Shown here piece after piece: positions 15,977 to 24,990 of a stretch of 64,000 nt of DNA. How positions within the stretch are numbered: the stretch's first letter is position 1; each line of letters opens with the position of its first letter. A program made the translations under genes and the position numbers. The notes beneath the pieces were generated by a model. That model saw nothing but the letters and a program-made list of their open reading frames with translations. It ran no database searches and had not been told where the DNA came from. Origin of the DNA: Chloroflexota bacterium (GTDB lineage Bacteria > Chloroflexota > UBA11872); NCBI GenBank assembly GCA_028873795.1, contig JAPPNP010000043.1:80941-144940 (forward strand). Reading direction: 5' to 3'.

Positions 15977-16945
15977 ATGACCCGATACATCGCGCGCCGT
16001 CTTCTGTCCGTCATCCCGCTGCTCATCGCGGTGAGCCTCATCGTGTTCGGGATGAGCAAGGCCTTGCCGGGCGACCCTGTCGCGATCTTCCTGCAGCAAG
16101 CGGACATAGCGAATCCAGAATTAGTAAACGCCATGCGGGACAAGTATGGACTCAATGACCCATTGCCGGTGCAGTATTGGACCTGGCTCAGCCTTATGTT
16201 TCAAGGCGATATGGGCGAGTCGATTCGGCGGGGTGAACGCGTTTCCGACCTGCTCTTCCGGGGGATGCGAAACACGTTCAGCGTCGCCACCGCCTCGGTC
16301 GCTCTCGTGATCGTGGTCGGGTGGACGATGGGCGTCCTTTCCGCGGTCGTCCACAACCGCGCCTGGCCTCAGGCCATCACGCGTTTCCTGGCTCAGGCTC
16401 CGGTCTTGATGATCAGCATCCCCGGATTCGCCGTCGCGGTATTCATGGTGCTCATCTTCGGCATCTCCCTCGGATGGCTGCCCACCAGCGGTGTATCCAA
16501 TCCCCGGGAAGGCGACGACGTCATTGACCTCGCCAAGCACCTCATCCTGCCGACTATCGGGCTGGCGCTGGCCTCGGTCGGCGGGAATTGGCGGCTGGCG
16601 CGAAACACCATGATCGAGGTATTGCGTGAAGACTATATTCGAATGGCCCACGCCAAAGGCCTACCGCTCTGGCGCGTCTACTTTGTGCATGGCCTTCGCA
16701 CAACCCTTGTCCCGCTCCTGACAAGCGCCGGACTGCTGTTCGGATCTCTGCTGACGGGATCGTTCATCCTGGAATACATCTTCGCCTGGCCCGGCATCGG
16801 CTTACTTCTCGTCGAGTCTACGGTAAATCGTGATGTTCCGGTCGTCATGGGCGCAACAATCTTGATCGCTTCGCTGTATATCGTCCTTAACCTAGCAGTC
16901 GATATTCTTTACGCCATCGTCGACCCGCGTGTACGCTATGCATAG
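15977..16945 (+). CDS. ABC transporter permease, DppB type
   Basis: A 322-residue integral membrane protein with about six helices. It starts MTRYIARRLLSVIPLLIAVS, typical of DppB/OppB, and has the soluble loop LPGDPVAIFLQQ. The cytoplasmic coupling helix EDYIRMAHAKGLPLWRVYF matches the EAA motif that contacts the ATPases, and the end is LYAIVDPRVRYA. It forms the transmembrane channel with the DppC-like partner, whose start overlaps its stop by eight bases. The 97-bp gap after the lipoprotein gene contains no strong terminator and a poor Shine-Dalgarno. The sequence of this gene and the next is somewhat less GC-rich than the flanking genes by eye. Confidence 0.92.
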   Translation: MTRYIARRLLSVIPLLIAVSLIVFGMSKALPGDPVAIFLQQADIANPELVNAMRDKYGLNDPLPVQYWTWLSLMFQGDMGESIRRGERVSDLLFRGMRNTFSVATASVALVIVVGWTMGVLSAVVHNRAWPQAITRFLAQAPVLMISIPGFAVAVFMVLIFGISLGWLPTSGVSNPREGDDVIDLAKHLILPTIGLALASVGGNWRLARNTMIEVLREDYIRMAHAKGLPLWRVYFVHGLRTTLVPLLTSAGLLFGSLLTGSFILEYIFAWPGIGLLLVESTVNRDVPVVMGATILIASLYIVLNLAVDILYAIVDPRVRYA

Positions 16946-17927
16946 CGCGCTATCACCGAATAAACCCGCCGGGCAACGCTTAAGGCGGACTGCCACATTT
17001 CTGCGTGATCATCCGGTCTTGAGCGCATCGCTCATTCCCATTCTCCTCCTCATCATCATCGCCCTCATCGCCCCGTTGCTGCCCATCACCGATCCGAATC
17101 GAGCCAATCTATCCGTTCGCTATCTTCCACCGCTATCCGAAGCCTATATCTTGGGGACTGATCGCCAGGGCAATGACGTCGTACACGCGGAACGAAACCC
17201 AGACCTGTTCCCCTCGAGCGTCGTTGAGCGCTATGAGCCTCCGGTACGCAAGCACTACGTTCTCGGGGCCGATAGCCTCGGCCGCGACATCGTCTCCCGG
17301 CTCATATGGGGCAGCCGCGTCTCATTGCTGATCGGCATTTTCGCCAATGTCGCGGTCGTGCTGATTTCGGTCTTCTTCGGCCTGCTCGCCGGATATCTCG
17401 GCGGGCGTGTGGACGGCGTGATCATGCGCCTGGTCGACATCGGGCTTGCGTTTCCGGGCCTGCTGCTGGCGCTCCTCATCCTTACCGTGCTCGGACCGTC
17501 GGTCATCAACATGGCGGTTGCCGTCATCCTGTCGTCCGTGCCACTCAACATTCGATTCTTCCGCGGCCAAGTGCTAACCGTGAGAAACGCCAAATACGTC
17601 GAGGCTGCGCGCCTGCTTGGGTACAACAATCTGCGAATCATGTTCCGAGAAGTGCTGCCGAACGTGATGCCGCTGATCATCACGGTGACGGCCCTGAATG
17701 CCACGAGCTTCTTCATTTTTACCGCCGGCTTCAGCCTGATCGGCATGGGTCTCCAGCCGCCCGACCCCGACTGGGGAACCATCATGTCGGACGGCCTGCG
17801 CGCGCTCTATGAGCAGCCCGCGGTGATCCTGGGCCCGACGATCCTAATCTCTATTCTGGCGATCTGCTTCAACATCCTCGGCGACGAGGTCCAGAAGATC
17901 CTCAGCCCGCGCGAAAGCCAGCTTTAG
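16938..17927 (+). CDS. ABC transporter permease, DppC type, with internal duplication
   Basis: A 329-residue permease partner of the DppB-like protein. Helix 1 is followed by the family's LGTD..GRDV..R segment, but here it occurs twice: YILGTDRQGNDVV around residue 73 and HYVLGADSLGRDIVSRL around residue 109. The preceding residues also match (SVRYLPPLSEA against VERYEPPVRKH), so about 36 residues are duplicated, the second copy being the better match. The EAA coupling motif KYVEAARLLGYNNLRIMFRE and IGMGLQPPDPDWG at the C terminus are normal. I prefer ATG 16938 (overlap ATGCATAG with dppB) over GTG 16929. Confidence 0.92.
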   Translation: MHSALSPNKPAGQRLRRTATFLRDHPVLSASLIPILLLIIIALIAPLLPITDPNRANLSVRYLPPLSEAYILGTDRQGNDVVHAERNPDLFPSSVVERYEPPVRKHYVLGADSLGRDIVSRLIWGSRVSLLIGIFANVAVVLISVFFGLLAGYLGGRVDGVIMRLVDIGLAFPGLLLALLILTVLGPSVINMAVAVILSSVPLNIRFFRGQVLTVRNAKYVEAARLLGYNNLRIMFREVLPNVMPLIITVTALNATSFFIFTAGFSLIGMGLQPPDPDWGTIMSDGLRALYEQPAVILGPTILISILAICFNILGDEVQKILSPRESQL

Positions 17928-17928
17928 G

Positions 17929-18918
17929 ATGAGCGTCACCGCCACGACGGAACCGGTGCTCGCCGTGAAGGACCTGCACACGCACTTCTTCACCAAGACA
18001 GCGACGGTGCGCGCCGTCAACGGCGTGAGCTTCAGCATCTATCCCGGAGAAATCGTGGGTCTCGTCGGCGAATCCGGCTGCGGCAAGTCGGTAACCGCAA
18101 TGTCCATTCTGGGGCTGGTTGACACCCCGGGACGGGTGGTGAACGGCACCATCACCTTCGATGGTCGCGACATGCGCAGGATGTCCGGCGGCCAGCTTCG
18201 CCGCGTCCGGGGTCATGAGATCGCCATGATCTTTCAGAACCCCATCGGCGCCCTGAACCCGGTGTTCAGCGTCGGGCGTCAGCTCGTTGAGGCCATCCGC
18301 ACCCACCAGCGTGTCGGCCGCCGCGAGGCGTACCAACAAGCCGTCGGGCTGCTCGAGCGCGTCGGGATTCCCGATCCCGAGCAGCGGCTGCCGCAATACC
18401 CGCATCAGTTCAGCGGCGGCATGGCGCAGCGGGTGGTGATCGCCATGGCGCTGGCCAACCGGCCCAAGCTGCTCATCGCCGACGAGCCGACCACGGCGTT
18501 GGACGTCACCATTCAGGCGCAGATCATCGACCTGCTGGCCGAGCTGAACCAGGAGTTCGGCATGGCCGTCCTGCACATCACCCACAACATGGCGCTGGTG
18601 GCCGAAAGCTGCGCGCGCACCATCGTGATGTACGGCGGAAAAATTGCCGAGAGCGGCGAAACGCCGGCGGTCTTCGACGATCCCAAGCATCCCTACACGC
18701 AGGCGCTGCTTGCGTCGGTCCCGGACCTCGATCAGCCCGACCAAGCCATCGATCCGCTCGAAGGGTTCCCGCCGGACATCACCCGGGAGTGGCCGGGCTG
18801 CGAGTTTGAGCCGCGGTGCAGCCAGCGCTTCGAGCGCTGCCCGGTCGAAAATCCCCAGCTACGCGAGGTAGACGTCGGACACGCCGTCCGCTGCCACCTG
18901 TATGAGGCGGCTACATGA
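17929..18918 (+). CDS. ABC transporter ATP-binding protein, DppD type
   Basis: A 329-residue ATPase with Walker A GESGCGKS near 45, Q-loop AMIFQNPIGALNPVF, signature FSGGMAQRV, Walker B LLIADEPTTALD and H-loop ITHNMALV. The C-terminal oligopeptide-transport region GCEFEPRCSQRFERCP carries the cysteine cluster that coordinates an Fe-S cluster in characterised DppD homologues. It powers the peptide-type importer as a heterodimer with the next gene product. It starts one base after the dppC stop and overlaps the next start in ATGA. Confidence 0.93.
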   Translation: MSVTATTEPVLAVKDLHTHFFTKTATVRAVNGVSFSIYPGEIVGLVGESGCGKSVTAMSILGLVDTPGRVVNGTITFDGRDMRRMSGGQLRRVRGHEIAMIFQNPIGALNPVFSVGRQLVEAIRTHQRVGRREAYQQAVGLLERVGIPDPEQRLPQYPHQFSGGMAQRVVIAMALANRPKLLIADEPTTALDVTIQAQIIDLLAELNQEFGMAVLHITHNMALVAESCARTIVMYGGKIAESGETPAVFDDPKHPYTQALLASVPDLDQPDQAIDPLEGFPPDITREWPGCEFEPRCSQRFERCPVENPQLREVDVGHAVRCHLYEAAT

Positions 18919-19886
18919 GCGACACCGCCGCCCCACTGCTGCAGTGTGAAGGCCTGGTCAAGGCGTTCAGCCTGCCCCGCACCAAGATTATGGAGCGGCG
19001 GCGCTGGCTGCTGGCGGTCGGCGGCGTCGATCTCACCCTCGACGCCGAGGAAACCCTGGGCCTGGTCGGCGAGTCGGGCTGTGGCAAGACCACGCTGGGA
19101 CGCCTGATCGTCGGACTGGAGCAGCCCACCAGCGGCAGCGTCATCTTCAGCGCACGCAAGGCGTCGTCTTCCGGTGGAAATGAACGCCTCGACGTGGCGA
19201 GGAATGCTCAAATGGTCTTTCAGGATCCGTTGGGATCGCTCAATCCGCGAAAGCGCATCCGCGACGCCATCGCCGAGCCGCTGAAGATTCACGAGATCGT
19301 CCCCGACGACGCGATTGACGAGCGCGTCAACGATTTGCTCCAGGAAGTCGGTCTACCGATTGAATTCGGCGCGCGCTTCCCCATGCAGGTGAGCGGCGGG
19401 CAGCAGCAGCGCGTGGCCATCGCACGCGCCCTTTCCGTCGAAAGCGAGCTGCTGGTCGCCGACGAGCCGTTGTCGTCCCTGGACGTCTCCGTGCAGGCGC
19501 AGATCCTGGACCTCCTGCGGCATATCCGTGACCGGCGGCGCCTGAGCGTGATCTTCATCTCCCACGACCTGGCCGTTGTCCAGCAACTGTGCAACCGAGT
19601 GGCGGTGATGTATCTGGGCAAGATCGTGGAGGAGGGGGAAACACGCCGGCTGTTTCAGCGCCCGCGACATCCCTACACCACCGCCCTGCTCTCGGCGGTT
19701 CCACGCGTCAAGGCGGCCGCTGGCGAGCGAATTCGCCTGTCCGGAGAACCGGCCAGCGCCGCCAATATTCCGCCGGGATGCCCGTTCCATACGCGCTGCT
19801 GGAAGGCCCAAGACATCTGCCGCACCGAAGTCCCCAAGCTGGAGCCGCTCGACGGCGCCCAGGTGGCCTGCCACTTTCCCGAGTAG
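18915..19886 (+). CDS. ABC transporter ATP-binding protein, DppF type
   Basis: A 323-residue ATPase, second half of the importer motor. It has Walker A GESGCGKT, MVFQDPLGSLNPRKRIRDAI (Q-loop and the typical LNPR segment), signature VSGGQQQRVAIARAL, Walker B LLVADEPLSSLDV, H-loop ISHDLAVV and the C-terminal GCPFHTRCWKAQDIC cysteine cluster. The overlap ATGA with dppD implies coupled translation. The next gene, an SDR, starts six bases after its stop, so it is probably co-transcribed. Confidence 0.93.
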   Translation: MSDTAAPLLQCEGLVKAFSLPRTKIMERRRWLLAVGGVDLTLDAEETLGLVGESGCGKTTLGRLIVGLEQPTSGSVIFSARKASSSGGNERLDVARNAQMVFQDPLGSLNPRKRIRDAIAEPLKIHEIVPDDAIDERVNDLLQEVGLPIEFGARFPMQVSGGQQQRVAIARALSVESELLVADEPLSSLDVSVQAQILDLLRHIRDRRRLSVIFISHDLAVVQQLCNRVAVMYLGKIVEEGETRRLFQRPRHPYTTALLSAVPRVKAAAGERIRLSGEPASAANIPPGCPFHTRCWKAQDICRTEVPKLEPLDGAQVACHFPE

Positions 19887-19891
19887 AGCGA

Positions 19892-20644
19892 ATGGGACTG
19901 CTGCAAGACCGGGTCGCCATCGTGACGGGCGCCGGTGGCTTGCACGGCATCGGACGCGCCATTGCGCACGCGTATGCCGAGCACGGCTGCCGCGTGGCCG
20001 TCGCCGGCGGCAGCGCCGTCGATCGGGTCGCGGATGAAATCCAAGCGGCCGGCGGAACAGCCGTCGCCATCGACTGCGACGTGTCGATCCCCGGCGATGT
20101 CGAGCGCCTGGTGCAGCGCACCGAAGCCGAGCTTGGCCCCATCGACATCCTGTGCAACAACGCCGGCATCCTGCGCCGCGGGCACCTGCACGAAATCACG
20201 CTGGACGACTGGAACCGCACGCTCGCGGTCAACCTGACGGGGCTGTTTCTCTGCACGCAGACCGTGGCCGCGCGCATGACGGCCCGCGGCGCCGGCGGCC
20301 GCATCGTCAACATCTCCTCGCTCTGCGGTCACCAGGGATGCCCCGGGCAGGTGAGCTATGCCGCCTCCAAGGCCGGGGTGGAGGGATTCACCAAGTCGAT
20401 TGCCGAGGACCTGGGCGCGCACGGCATCACCGCCAACTGCATCGCGCCGGGCGCGGTTTACACCAACATGACGGGCTCAGCGGCCCCTGCCGGCGCAACG
20501 CCCGTGCGCTGGAACGGGGCGCCGATTCCGGACTTCGGACTGCCGCCCGACGTGGCCGGCGCGGCGGTGTTTCTGGCCAGCGACCTTGCCAGTTGGATCA
20601 CCGCCGCCACGCTGATCGTCGACGGCGGGCGGCTGGTGCAGTGA
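19892..20644 (+). CDS. Short-chain dehydrogenase/reductase (SDR)
   Basis: A 250-residue classical SDR. VAIVTGAGGLHGIGRAIA is the NAD(P) glycine motif with one extra residue, CNNAGI follows at the NNAG position, VNISSLCGHQ provides the catalytic Ser, VSYAASKAG the Tyr-X3-Lys, and the end is DGG. It probably oxidises or reduces a sugar or polyol alcohol. The substrate is unknown. It is placed between the transporter ATPase and a GH4 glycosidase, suggesting metabolism of the imported glycoside. ATG 19892 lies six bases from the upstream stop. Confidence 0.88.
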   Translation: MGLLQDRVAIVTGAGGLHGIGRAIAHAYAEHGCRVAVAGGSAVDRVADEIQAAGGTAVAIDCDVSIPGDVERLVQRTEAELGPIDILCNNAGILRRGHLHEITLDDWNRTLAVNLTGLFLCTQTVAARMTARGAGGRIVNISSLCGHQGCPGQVSYAASKAGVEGFTKSIAEDLGAHGITANCIAPGAVYTNMTGSAAPAGATPVRWNGAPIPDFGLPPDVAGAAVFLASDLASWITAATLIVDGGRLVQ

Positions 20645-20696
20645 CGCGCGGGGACTCGCCGAGGCCGCTCACGCACTAGACCGGCGGAGATCGCCC

Positions 20697-21989
20697 ATGG
20701 CAGCCGTCAAGATCGTCGTTATCGGGGCCAGCCGAGTCTTCGCCCCCACCATCGTCGCCGACCTCTGGCACGCCCGTGAAGACCTCGCCGGCAGCACCGT
20801 CGCTCTGTGCGACGTCGAGCCGGACACGCTGAACGTCACCACGCGCGTCGTCGAGCGCATGGTCACCGAACGCGAAATGCCGTACCGGATCGAATCGTCC
20901 ACCGATCGCCGCGACCTGCTGGACGGCGCGGACTACGTGATCGTAGCCATCGCGCTGGATCACCGTCGCCTGTGGACTATCGACCTCGACATCGCCGAGA
21001 AGCACGGCATGGTCCTCACCACCGGCGACACCGTCGGTCCGGGCGGGTGGTCGCGGGCCTTGCGCACAGTCCCGGTGTTCCAGGCGATTGCCCAGGACAT
21101 GGAAGACCTGTGCCCGGACGCCTGGCTCTTCAACTACACCAACCCCATGTGCGCCATCTGCCGCACCCTGGCCAAGACCTCGGACCTCAAGGTCGTGGGG
21201 CTGTGCCACGGCATCGAGGGCACCACAAGGCGCCTGGCTCAGTTTCTCGACCTTCCCGAGCACGACCTGTCCGCGCGCGCCGCCGGCATCAACCACCTGC
21301 AGTGGATTGTCGATCTGCGCCGCAACGGCACGGACCTCTACCCGGAGTTGAAGGCCGCCGAGCGGCCGCCGCCGAGCCAGCGCCTGGACGTGAGCTGGGA
21401 CCTGATGGAGCTTTACGGCCTATTCCCGTCACCCGGTGATCGACATGTCAGCGAGTTTTTCCCCTGGTATTCGCGCCCAGGCGACGACGGCAAGCTGCCG
21501 CGCGGGCTGTTCCGCTTCGACATGGACGAATACTTCGACCGCGGAGCCGAGGTTCAGCGCCGGTTCGCGGAGATTGCCGGGGGATCGGCGCCGTTGCCGG
21601 ACTCGCTGTTCAAGCCCACGCACGAGAAGGCCGTGAAGCTGATCGCAGCGCTGGCGGCCGGCCGCGGCGGCAGCTACCACGTGAACATTCCCAACGAGGA
21701 CGCCGTCAGCAATCTCGCACCGTGGGCCAACGTTGAAGTTCCGGCCTGGTTCGACGCAAGCGGCATGTCCCGCGAGCCCGTGGGCGCGCTCCCCGAAGCC
21801 GTGGCCGGGACGCTGCGTCCCTGGATCGACCAGCTGGAGCTCCTCACCGACGCCATCATCCGGCGCGACCCAGAGCTCGCCCTGCTGGCCCTGCTCGCCG
21901 ACCGCACGATCGTGGACGTCGACGCCGGCCTCGCCCTGGGCCGCGAGCTGCTCGACGCCCACGCCGACTACCTGGGCGAGTACCGCTAG
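20697..21989 (+). CDS. Second GH4 family glycosidase
   Basis: A 430-residue GH4 enzyme diverged from the one at 9155. The NAD site is VVIGASRVFAPTIVADL (first glycine turn altered), followed by YVIVAIALDHR, LFNYTNPMC, GLCHGIEGT (Mn ligands Cys and His) and GINHLQWI. It hydrolyses a glycoside by the redox-elimination mechanism. A GGAG Shine-Dalgarno precedes ATG 20697 at good spacing. Two GH4 members flanking one transporter suggest that the cluster handles glycosides with more than one linkage. The C-terminal YLGEYR ends just before a repeat-containing gap. Confidence 0.88.
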   Translation: MAAVKIVVIGASRVFAPTIVADLWHAREDLAGSTVALCDVEPDTLNVTTRVVERMVTEREMPYRIESSTDRRDLLDGADYVIVAIALDHRRLWTIDLDIAEKHGMVLTTGDTVGPGGWSRALRTVPVFQAIAQDMEDLCPDAWLFNYTNPMCAICRTLAKTSDLKVVGLCHGIEGTTRRLAQFLDLPEHDLSARAAGINHLQWIVDLRRNGTDLYPELKAAERPPPSQRLDVSWDLMELYGLFPSPGDRHVSEFFPWYSRPGDDGKLPRGLFRFDMDEYFDRGAEVQRRFAEIAGGSAPLPDSLFKPTHEKAVKLIAALAAGRGGSYHVNIPNEDAVSNLAPWANVEVPAWFDASGMSREPVGALPEAVAGTLRPWIDQLELLTDAIIRRDPELALLALLADRTIVDVDAGLALGRELLDAHADYLGEYR

Positions 21990-22017
21990 GCCCTTGAAGT
22001 GACACCCATGTCCCACC

Positions 22018-22200
22018 CATCGTCATTCCCGCGAGGGGAGACCCTTGCAAAATCCACCCGGGCTTAGGGATGACCGGGCGCATTCCATCAGCCCCCAGGT
22101 TCAATGAGGGGTGGATTCCCGCATTCGCGAGAATGACGAAGGGTTACGCAGAGGTTTCCGAGGGCGGAAATCCAGGCCCTCCCAAACCTGGAGTTGGGCA
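22018..22200. repeat. Dispersed intergenic repeat copy
   Basis: About 130 bp match, as the reverse complement, the copy at 40737-40880: shared blocks are GACCGGGCG, CCCCCAGGTTCAATGAGGGG, TGGATTCCCGC and GACGAAGGGTTACGC. The inner hairpin here is 22115-22122 ATTCCCGC, loop ATTC, 22127-22134 GCGAGAAT with one mismatch. The 40.7-kb copy has a 28-bp insert with its own palindrome at the loop. No gene is visible in this gap apart from the cupin Shine-Dalgarno at its end. Confidence 0.8.
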
Positions 22201-22264
22201 TGGGTGTCGCCGGACACGCGGAACCTGACTGCGTCATTCAAGCTTCACGAAAGGAGATCACCCA

Positions 22265-22639
22265 ATGCCATTCGTCGACCCGGCAACCGCCAACAACCTG
22301 ACCCACGACGCCATCGCCGCCATCAAGCAACGCAACGGCTCGGGGAACTGGCGCGAACGCATCAGCGCCACCACCGAGCACCGCAGCGTGCTGCTGCACT
22401 GGCCGCCCGGAACCGCCCAGGCCGCGCATTACCACCCCGACTGCGAGGAGGTCTTCGTCGTCCACGAGGGCCGCGCCGAGTTCACCTTCGACGACGAGCC
22501 GCCGGTCGTGGCAGAACAGGGTTCGGTGCTCTATGCCCCACGCGGCTCCCGACACGCACTTCGCGTCGTTGGCGACCAGCCGCTACTGATGATGTGCTTC
22601 CTCGCGCCCAACCTCCCGGACGACGAAGTCCCGGCCTGA
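22265..22639 (+). CDS. Small cupin protein
   Basis: A 124-residue single-domain cupin. Motif 1 is AAHYHPDCEEVFVVHEG with the His-X-His and Glu metal ligands; motif 2 is YAPRGSRHALRVVGDQP. A near-perfect Shine-Dalgarno AAGGAGATC precedes ATG 22265, suggesting high expression. It may act on sugars or acids derived from the neighbouring glycoside pathway, but cupins of this size are functionally diverse. A repeat separates it from the second GH4 gene, so it may have its own promoter. Confidence 0.85.
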   Translation: MPFVDPATANNLTHDAIAAIKQRNGSGNWRERISATTEHRSVLLHWPPGTAQAAHYHPDCEEVFVVHEGRAEFTFDDEPPVVAEQGSVLYAPRGSRHALRVVGDQPLLMMCFLAPNLPDDEVPA

Positions 22640-22672
22640 GGCGGGCAACCGGAAGAAGCTAGAGGCTCAGCC

Positions 22673-23704
22673 TCAGCGGGCGAGCGCAAGCCGCGGGTCG
22701 CGGTGGGCGTCGGGGCGCAGCTCGGATAGGCGAATGAGGCCCCGGTGCCAGGGGTAGCCGTGCGGCACGCGCTCGGCGTTGATCGCTGGGCTCGTCCAGA
22801 AGTACTGGACCACGGCGTCTTCCGGCGCCGTATAGGTGTTGATGTGGTTGCCGGCCAGGTCTTCGAGCACGCCCACCCGCTGGCCCTTGCGCACCTTCTG
22901 ACCGATGCTCACCTCCGACTGCCAATAGCCGCTCTCCAGCGATTCCATGCTCCAGCGTCGCGGACCCAGGATCGCTTGCGGCGGCACCGGCGCCGGCTCG
23001 CCGTCGATCATGTCGAAGCGCTTCAGGGCGTTCGCCAGCGACTGGTACTGCAGCTCGATCTCCGCCGGATCCTGGACGCCGTTCTGACCGATCTCCGTCC
23101 AGACGTTGGCGACGCCCTCGCGCAGCAGCGCGAACGGTAGCCCCTGGTCCAACTCGGAGAACTTGTCCTGGATGTCGGCCTGCCGCGGGTCCAGGTAGGG
23201 CACCGGCATCGAACCGGCCAGCCGCCAGGTGTCCCGCCGCAGCCGCTCGTTGGTCGTCGGGTCGGCGAAGGCCACCCACGGGTCCAGCGCCTGCACGTAC
23301 TCGCCGGCGTGCATGTCGACGTGAAAGTCGAGGTCCCGCAGGAAGTTGAACACGCAGTCGATCTGGAACTCGGAGTAGGTCCCCTCGGGCCGACCCGCCG
23401 GCTGAAAGTGCAGCTCCCGCTCGTCGACGGGGGATAGCTGCGTCGACCGGGCGAAGAACGCCCGCGTGCTCATGATGGGGATGATGCGGACCTCGCCGCG
23501 CAGCGTCGCCGGATCGAGCTCGCGCCAGAGGCGGATCGCGGCGCGCATGCCCGCAAACTCTCCCGAGTGCATGCCGGAGGAAATGCCGAACTTTGGGCCC
23601 GACCGCGCACCGACAACCGTGCCGACGGGGATCTCCAACTCCTCGCCCGAATGGTGGACGTAGCGCTCGACCCGAGACGTCTTGGACCCGCCGCGAGCGC
23701 TCAT
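22673..23704 (-). CDS. Succinylglutamate desuccinylase/aspartoacylase-family protein (zinc ligands present)
   Basis: A 343-residue M14-like deacylase. GISSGMHSGEFAGMRAAIRL carries the zinc His and Glu, RIIPIMSTRAFFAR the substrate arginine region, and DFHVDMHAGEY the third zinc ligand. A lipoyl/biotinyl-like beta domain near the C terminus (VRKGQRVGVLEDLAGN) is usual in this subfamily. It probably removes an acyl group from an N-acyl amino acid. I chose ATG 23704, which follows GGGAGG and overlaps the M20 stop in ATGA. It is last of a three-gene coupled operon. Confidence 0.85.
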   Translation of the reverse strand: MSARGGSKTSRVERYVHHSGEELEIPVGTVVGARSGPKFGISSGMHSGEFAGMRAAIRLWRELDPATLRGEVRIIPIMSTRAFFARSTQLSPVDERELHFQPAGRPEGTYSEFQIDCVFNFLRDLDFHVDMHAGEYVQALDPWVAFADPTTNERLRRDTWRLAGSMPVPYLDPRQADIQDKFSELDQGLPFALLREGVANVWTEIGQNGVQDPAEIELQYQSLANALKRFDMIDGEPAPVPPQAILGPRRWSMESLESGYWQSEVSIGQKVRKGQRVGVLEDLAGNHINTYTAPEDAVVQYFWTSPAINAERVPHGYPWHRGLIRLSELRPDAHRDPRLALAR

Positions 23705-24990
23705 GCCGCCTCCCACCCGCACCAGTCGAGGACAAAGGCGATTGCCGTCTTCGTCACCGGCGCCAGATCGTTCAGGTCGAAGAATTCGTCCACCGAGTGC
23801 GCCCCGCCGCCGCTGCCGGGACCGAAGAGGCAGCCGGGCGTTGGCCGCCGCAGGCTGTGCTGGTGCAGGTCGCAGAAGCCGGTGATCGCCACCGGCCCGA
23901 GCGGCAGTCCCGTGGTGACCTGATGAGCGTCGGCCAGATGTTTCACCACGGCGTTGTCGTCACCCATGTCGAGCGGCTCCAAAGCCAGACCTTGGAACGT
24001 GACCTGCGGCGGATGGTCCCGCAGCCATTCATCCTGCGCGGCGGCCTCGGCCACCGTGGCCTCGATCTCGGCCCGAGCGTCGGCCACGGTCTCGGGCGGC
24101 ATGAAGCCCAGGGTCCCTTCCAGCACGCAGCGGGCGGCAACCGTGCCGACCCACTCGCCGCCGGTGATGCCGTAGACGTTGAAATGAATCGGATGCTCGG
24201 TGTCGGCCCAACGCGGCGGGATGCTCTCGTTCTTCTTCGCCTCCAGCTCGCGCAGCGCCCGGATCACCACCCAGGCCTTTTCGATGGCGTTCACGCCGTT
24301 GGTAGCCGAGATATACGGCACCGGCTTGCCGTGAATGGTGACGCGGAAGGCCACGTGACCGGGATGGGCCACGATCGCTCGACCCAGGCCGGTGCCGTCG
24401 AGCATCAGCACGCCGTCGGCCTCGTATCCCGCGGCGACCAGCGCCAGCGAGCCGTTGCCGGAGCACTCCTCGTCGATCGTGGTCTCGAGGATCAGGTCGC
24501 CCTTGAGGCGCAGGCCCGCGTCCTGCAGCGCCTGCACCACGAAGAGCATCTCGCAGCAGCCGGCCTTGTCGTCTTGCGCGCCGCGCGCATAGAGGCGGTT
24601 GCCGTCGATCTCGCCGCCCCACGGGTCGCGGCTCCAAAGCTCCACCGGCTCCGGGGAGGTTGTGTCCACGTGCGCGTTGAGGATCAGCGACCGCCCGCCG
24701 CCAGCGCCGGGCCAGCGGCCCGCCACGTTCGGCCGGTTCTCATAGGACCAATCGGTCGGGCTCCAGGTTGGATAGCGGGCCAGCGCTTCGGGGTCGCATT
24801 CAATCATCTCCACGTCCAGCCCGAGGTCTCGCATGCGGCGCGCCATCCACTGCTGCGCCGCCAGCTCCTCTCCCCGCGCGCTGGGTATGCGGACAAACTC
24901 CTGGAGGCTGGCCACGTGCTCGCCATGGCGCCGGTCGAAGGCCTCCCAGGCCGTCGTCCGCGCGGCGGTGAGATCAAGCGTCGCGGTCAT
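23701..24990 (-). CDS. M20-family metallopeptidase (ArgE/DapE/CPG2-like)
   Basis: A 429-residue binuclear zinc hydrolase. SLILNAHVDTTSPEP gives the first zinc His and catalytic Asp, LYARGAQDDKAGCCEMLF the bridging Asp, TIDEECSGNGSL the Glu pair, and GGGAHSVDEFFDLND the last His. The family cleaves N-acyl amino acids or dipeptides. ATG 24990 overlaps the stop of the upstream gene (ATGA) and its stop overlaps the downstream start (ATGA). Together with the aspartoacylase-like partner it suggests degradation of N-acylated amino acids or small peptides imported by the ABC system. Confidence 0.9.
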   Translation of the reverse strand: MTATLDLTAARTTAWEAFDRRHGEHVASLQEFVRIPSARGEELAAQQWMARRMRDLGLDVEMIECDPEALARYPTWSPTDWSYENRPNVAGRWPGAGGGRSLILNAHVDTTSPEPVELWSRDPWGGEIDGNRLYARGAQDDKAGCCEMLFVVQALQDAGLRLKGDLILETTIDEECSGNGSLALVAAGYEADGVLMLDGTGLGRAIVAHPGHVAFRVTIHGKPVPYISATNGVNAIEKAWVVIRALRELEAKKNESIPPRWADTEHPIHFNVYGITGGEWVGTVAARCVLEGTLGFMPPETVADARAEIEATVAEAAAQDEWLRDHPPQVTFQGLALEPLDMGDDNAVVKHLADAHQVTTGLPLGPVAITGFCDLHQHSLRRPTPGCLFGPGSGGGAHSVDEFFDLNDLAPVTKTAIAFVLDWCGWEAA

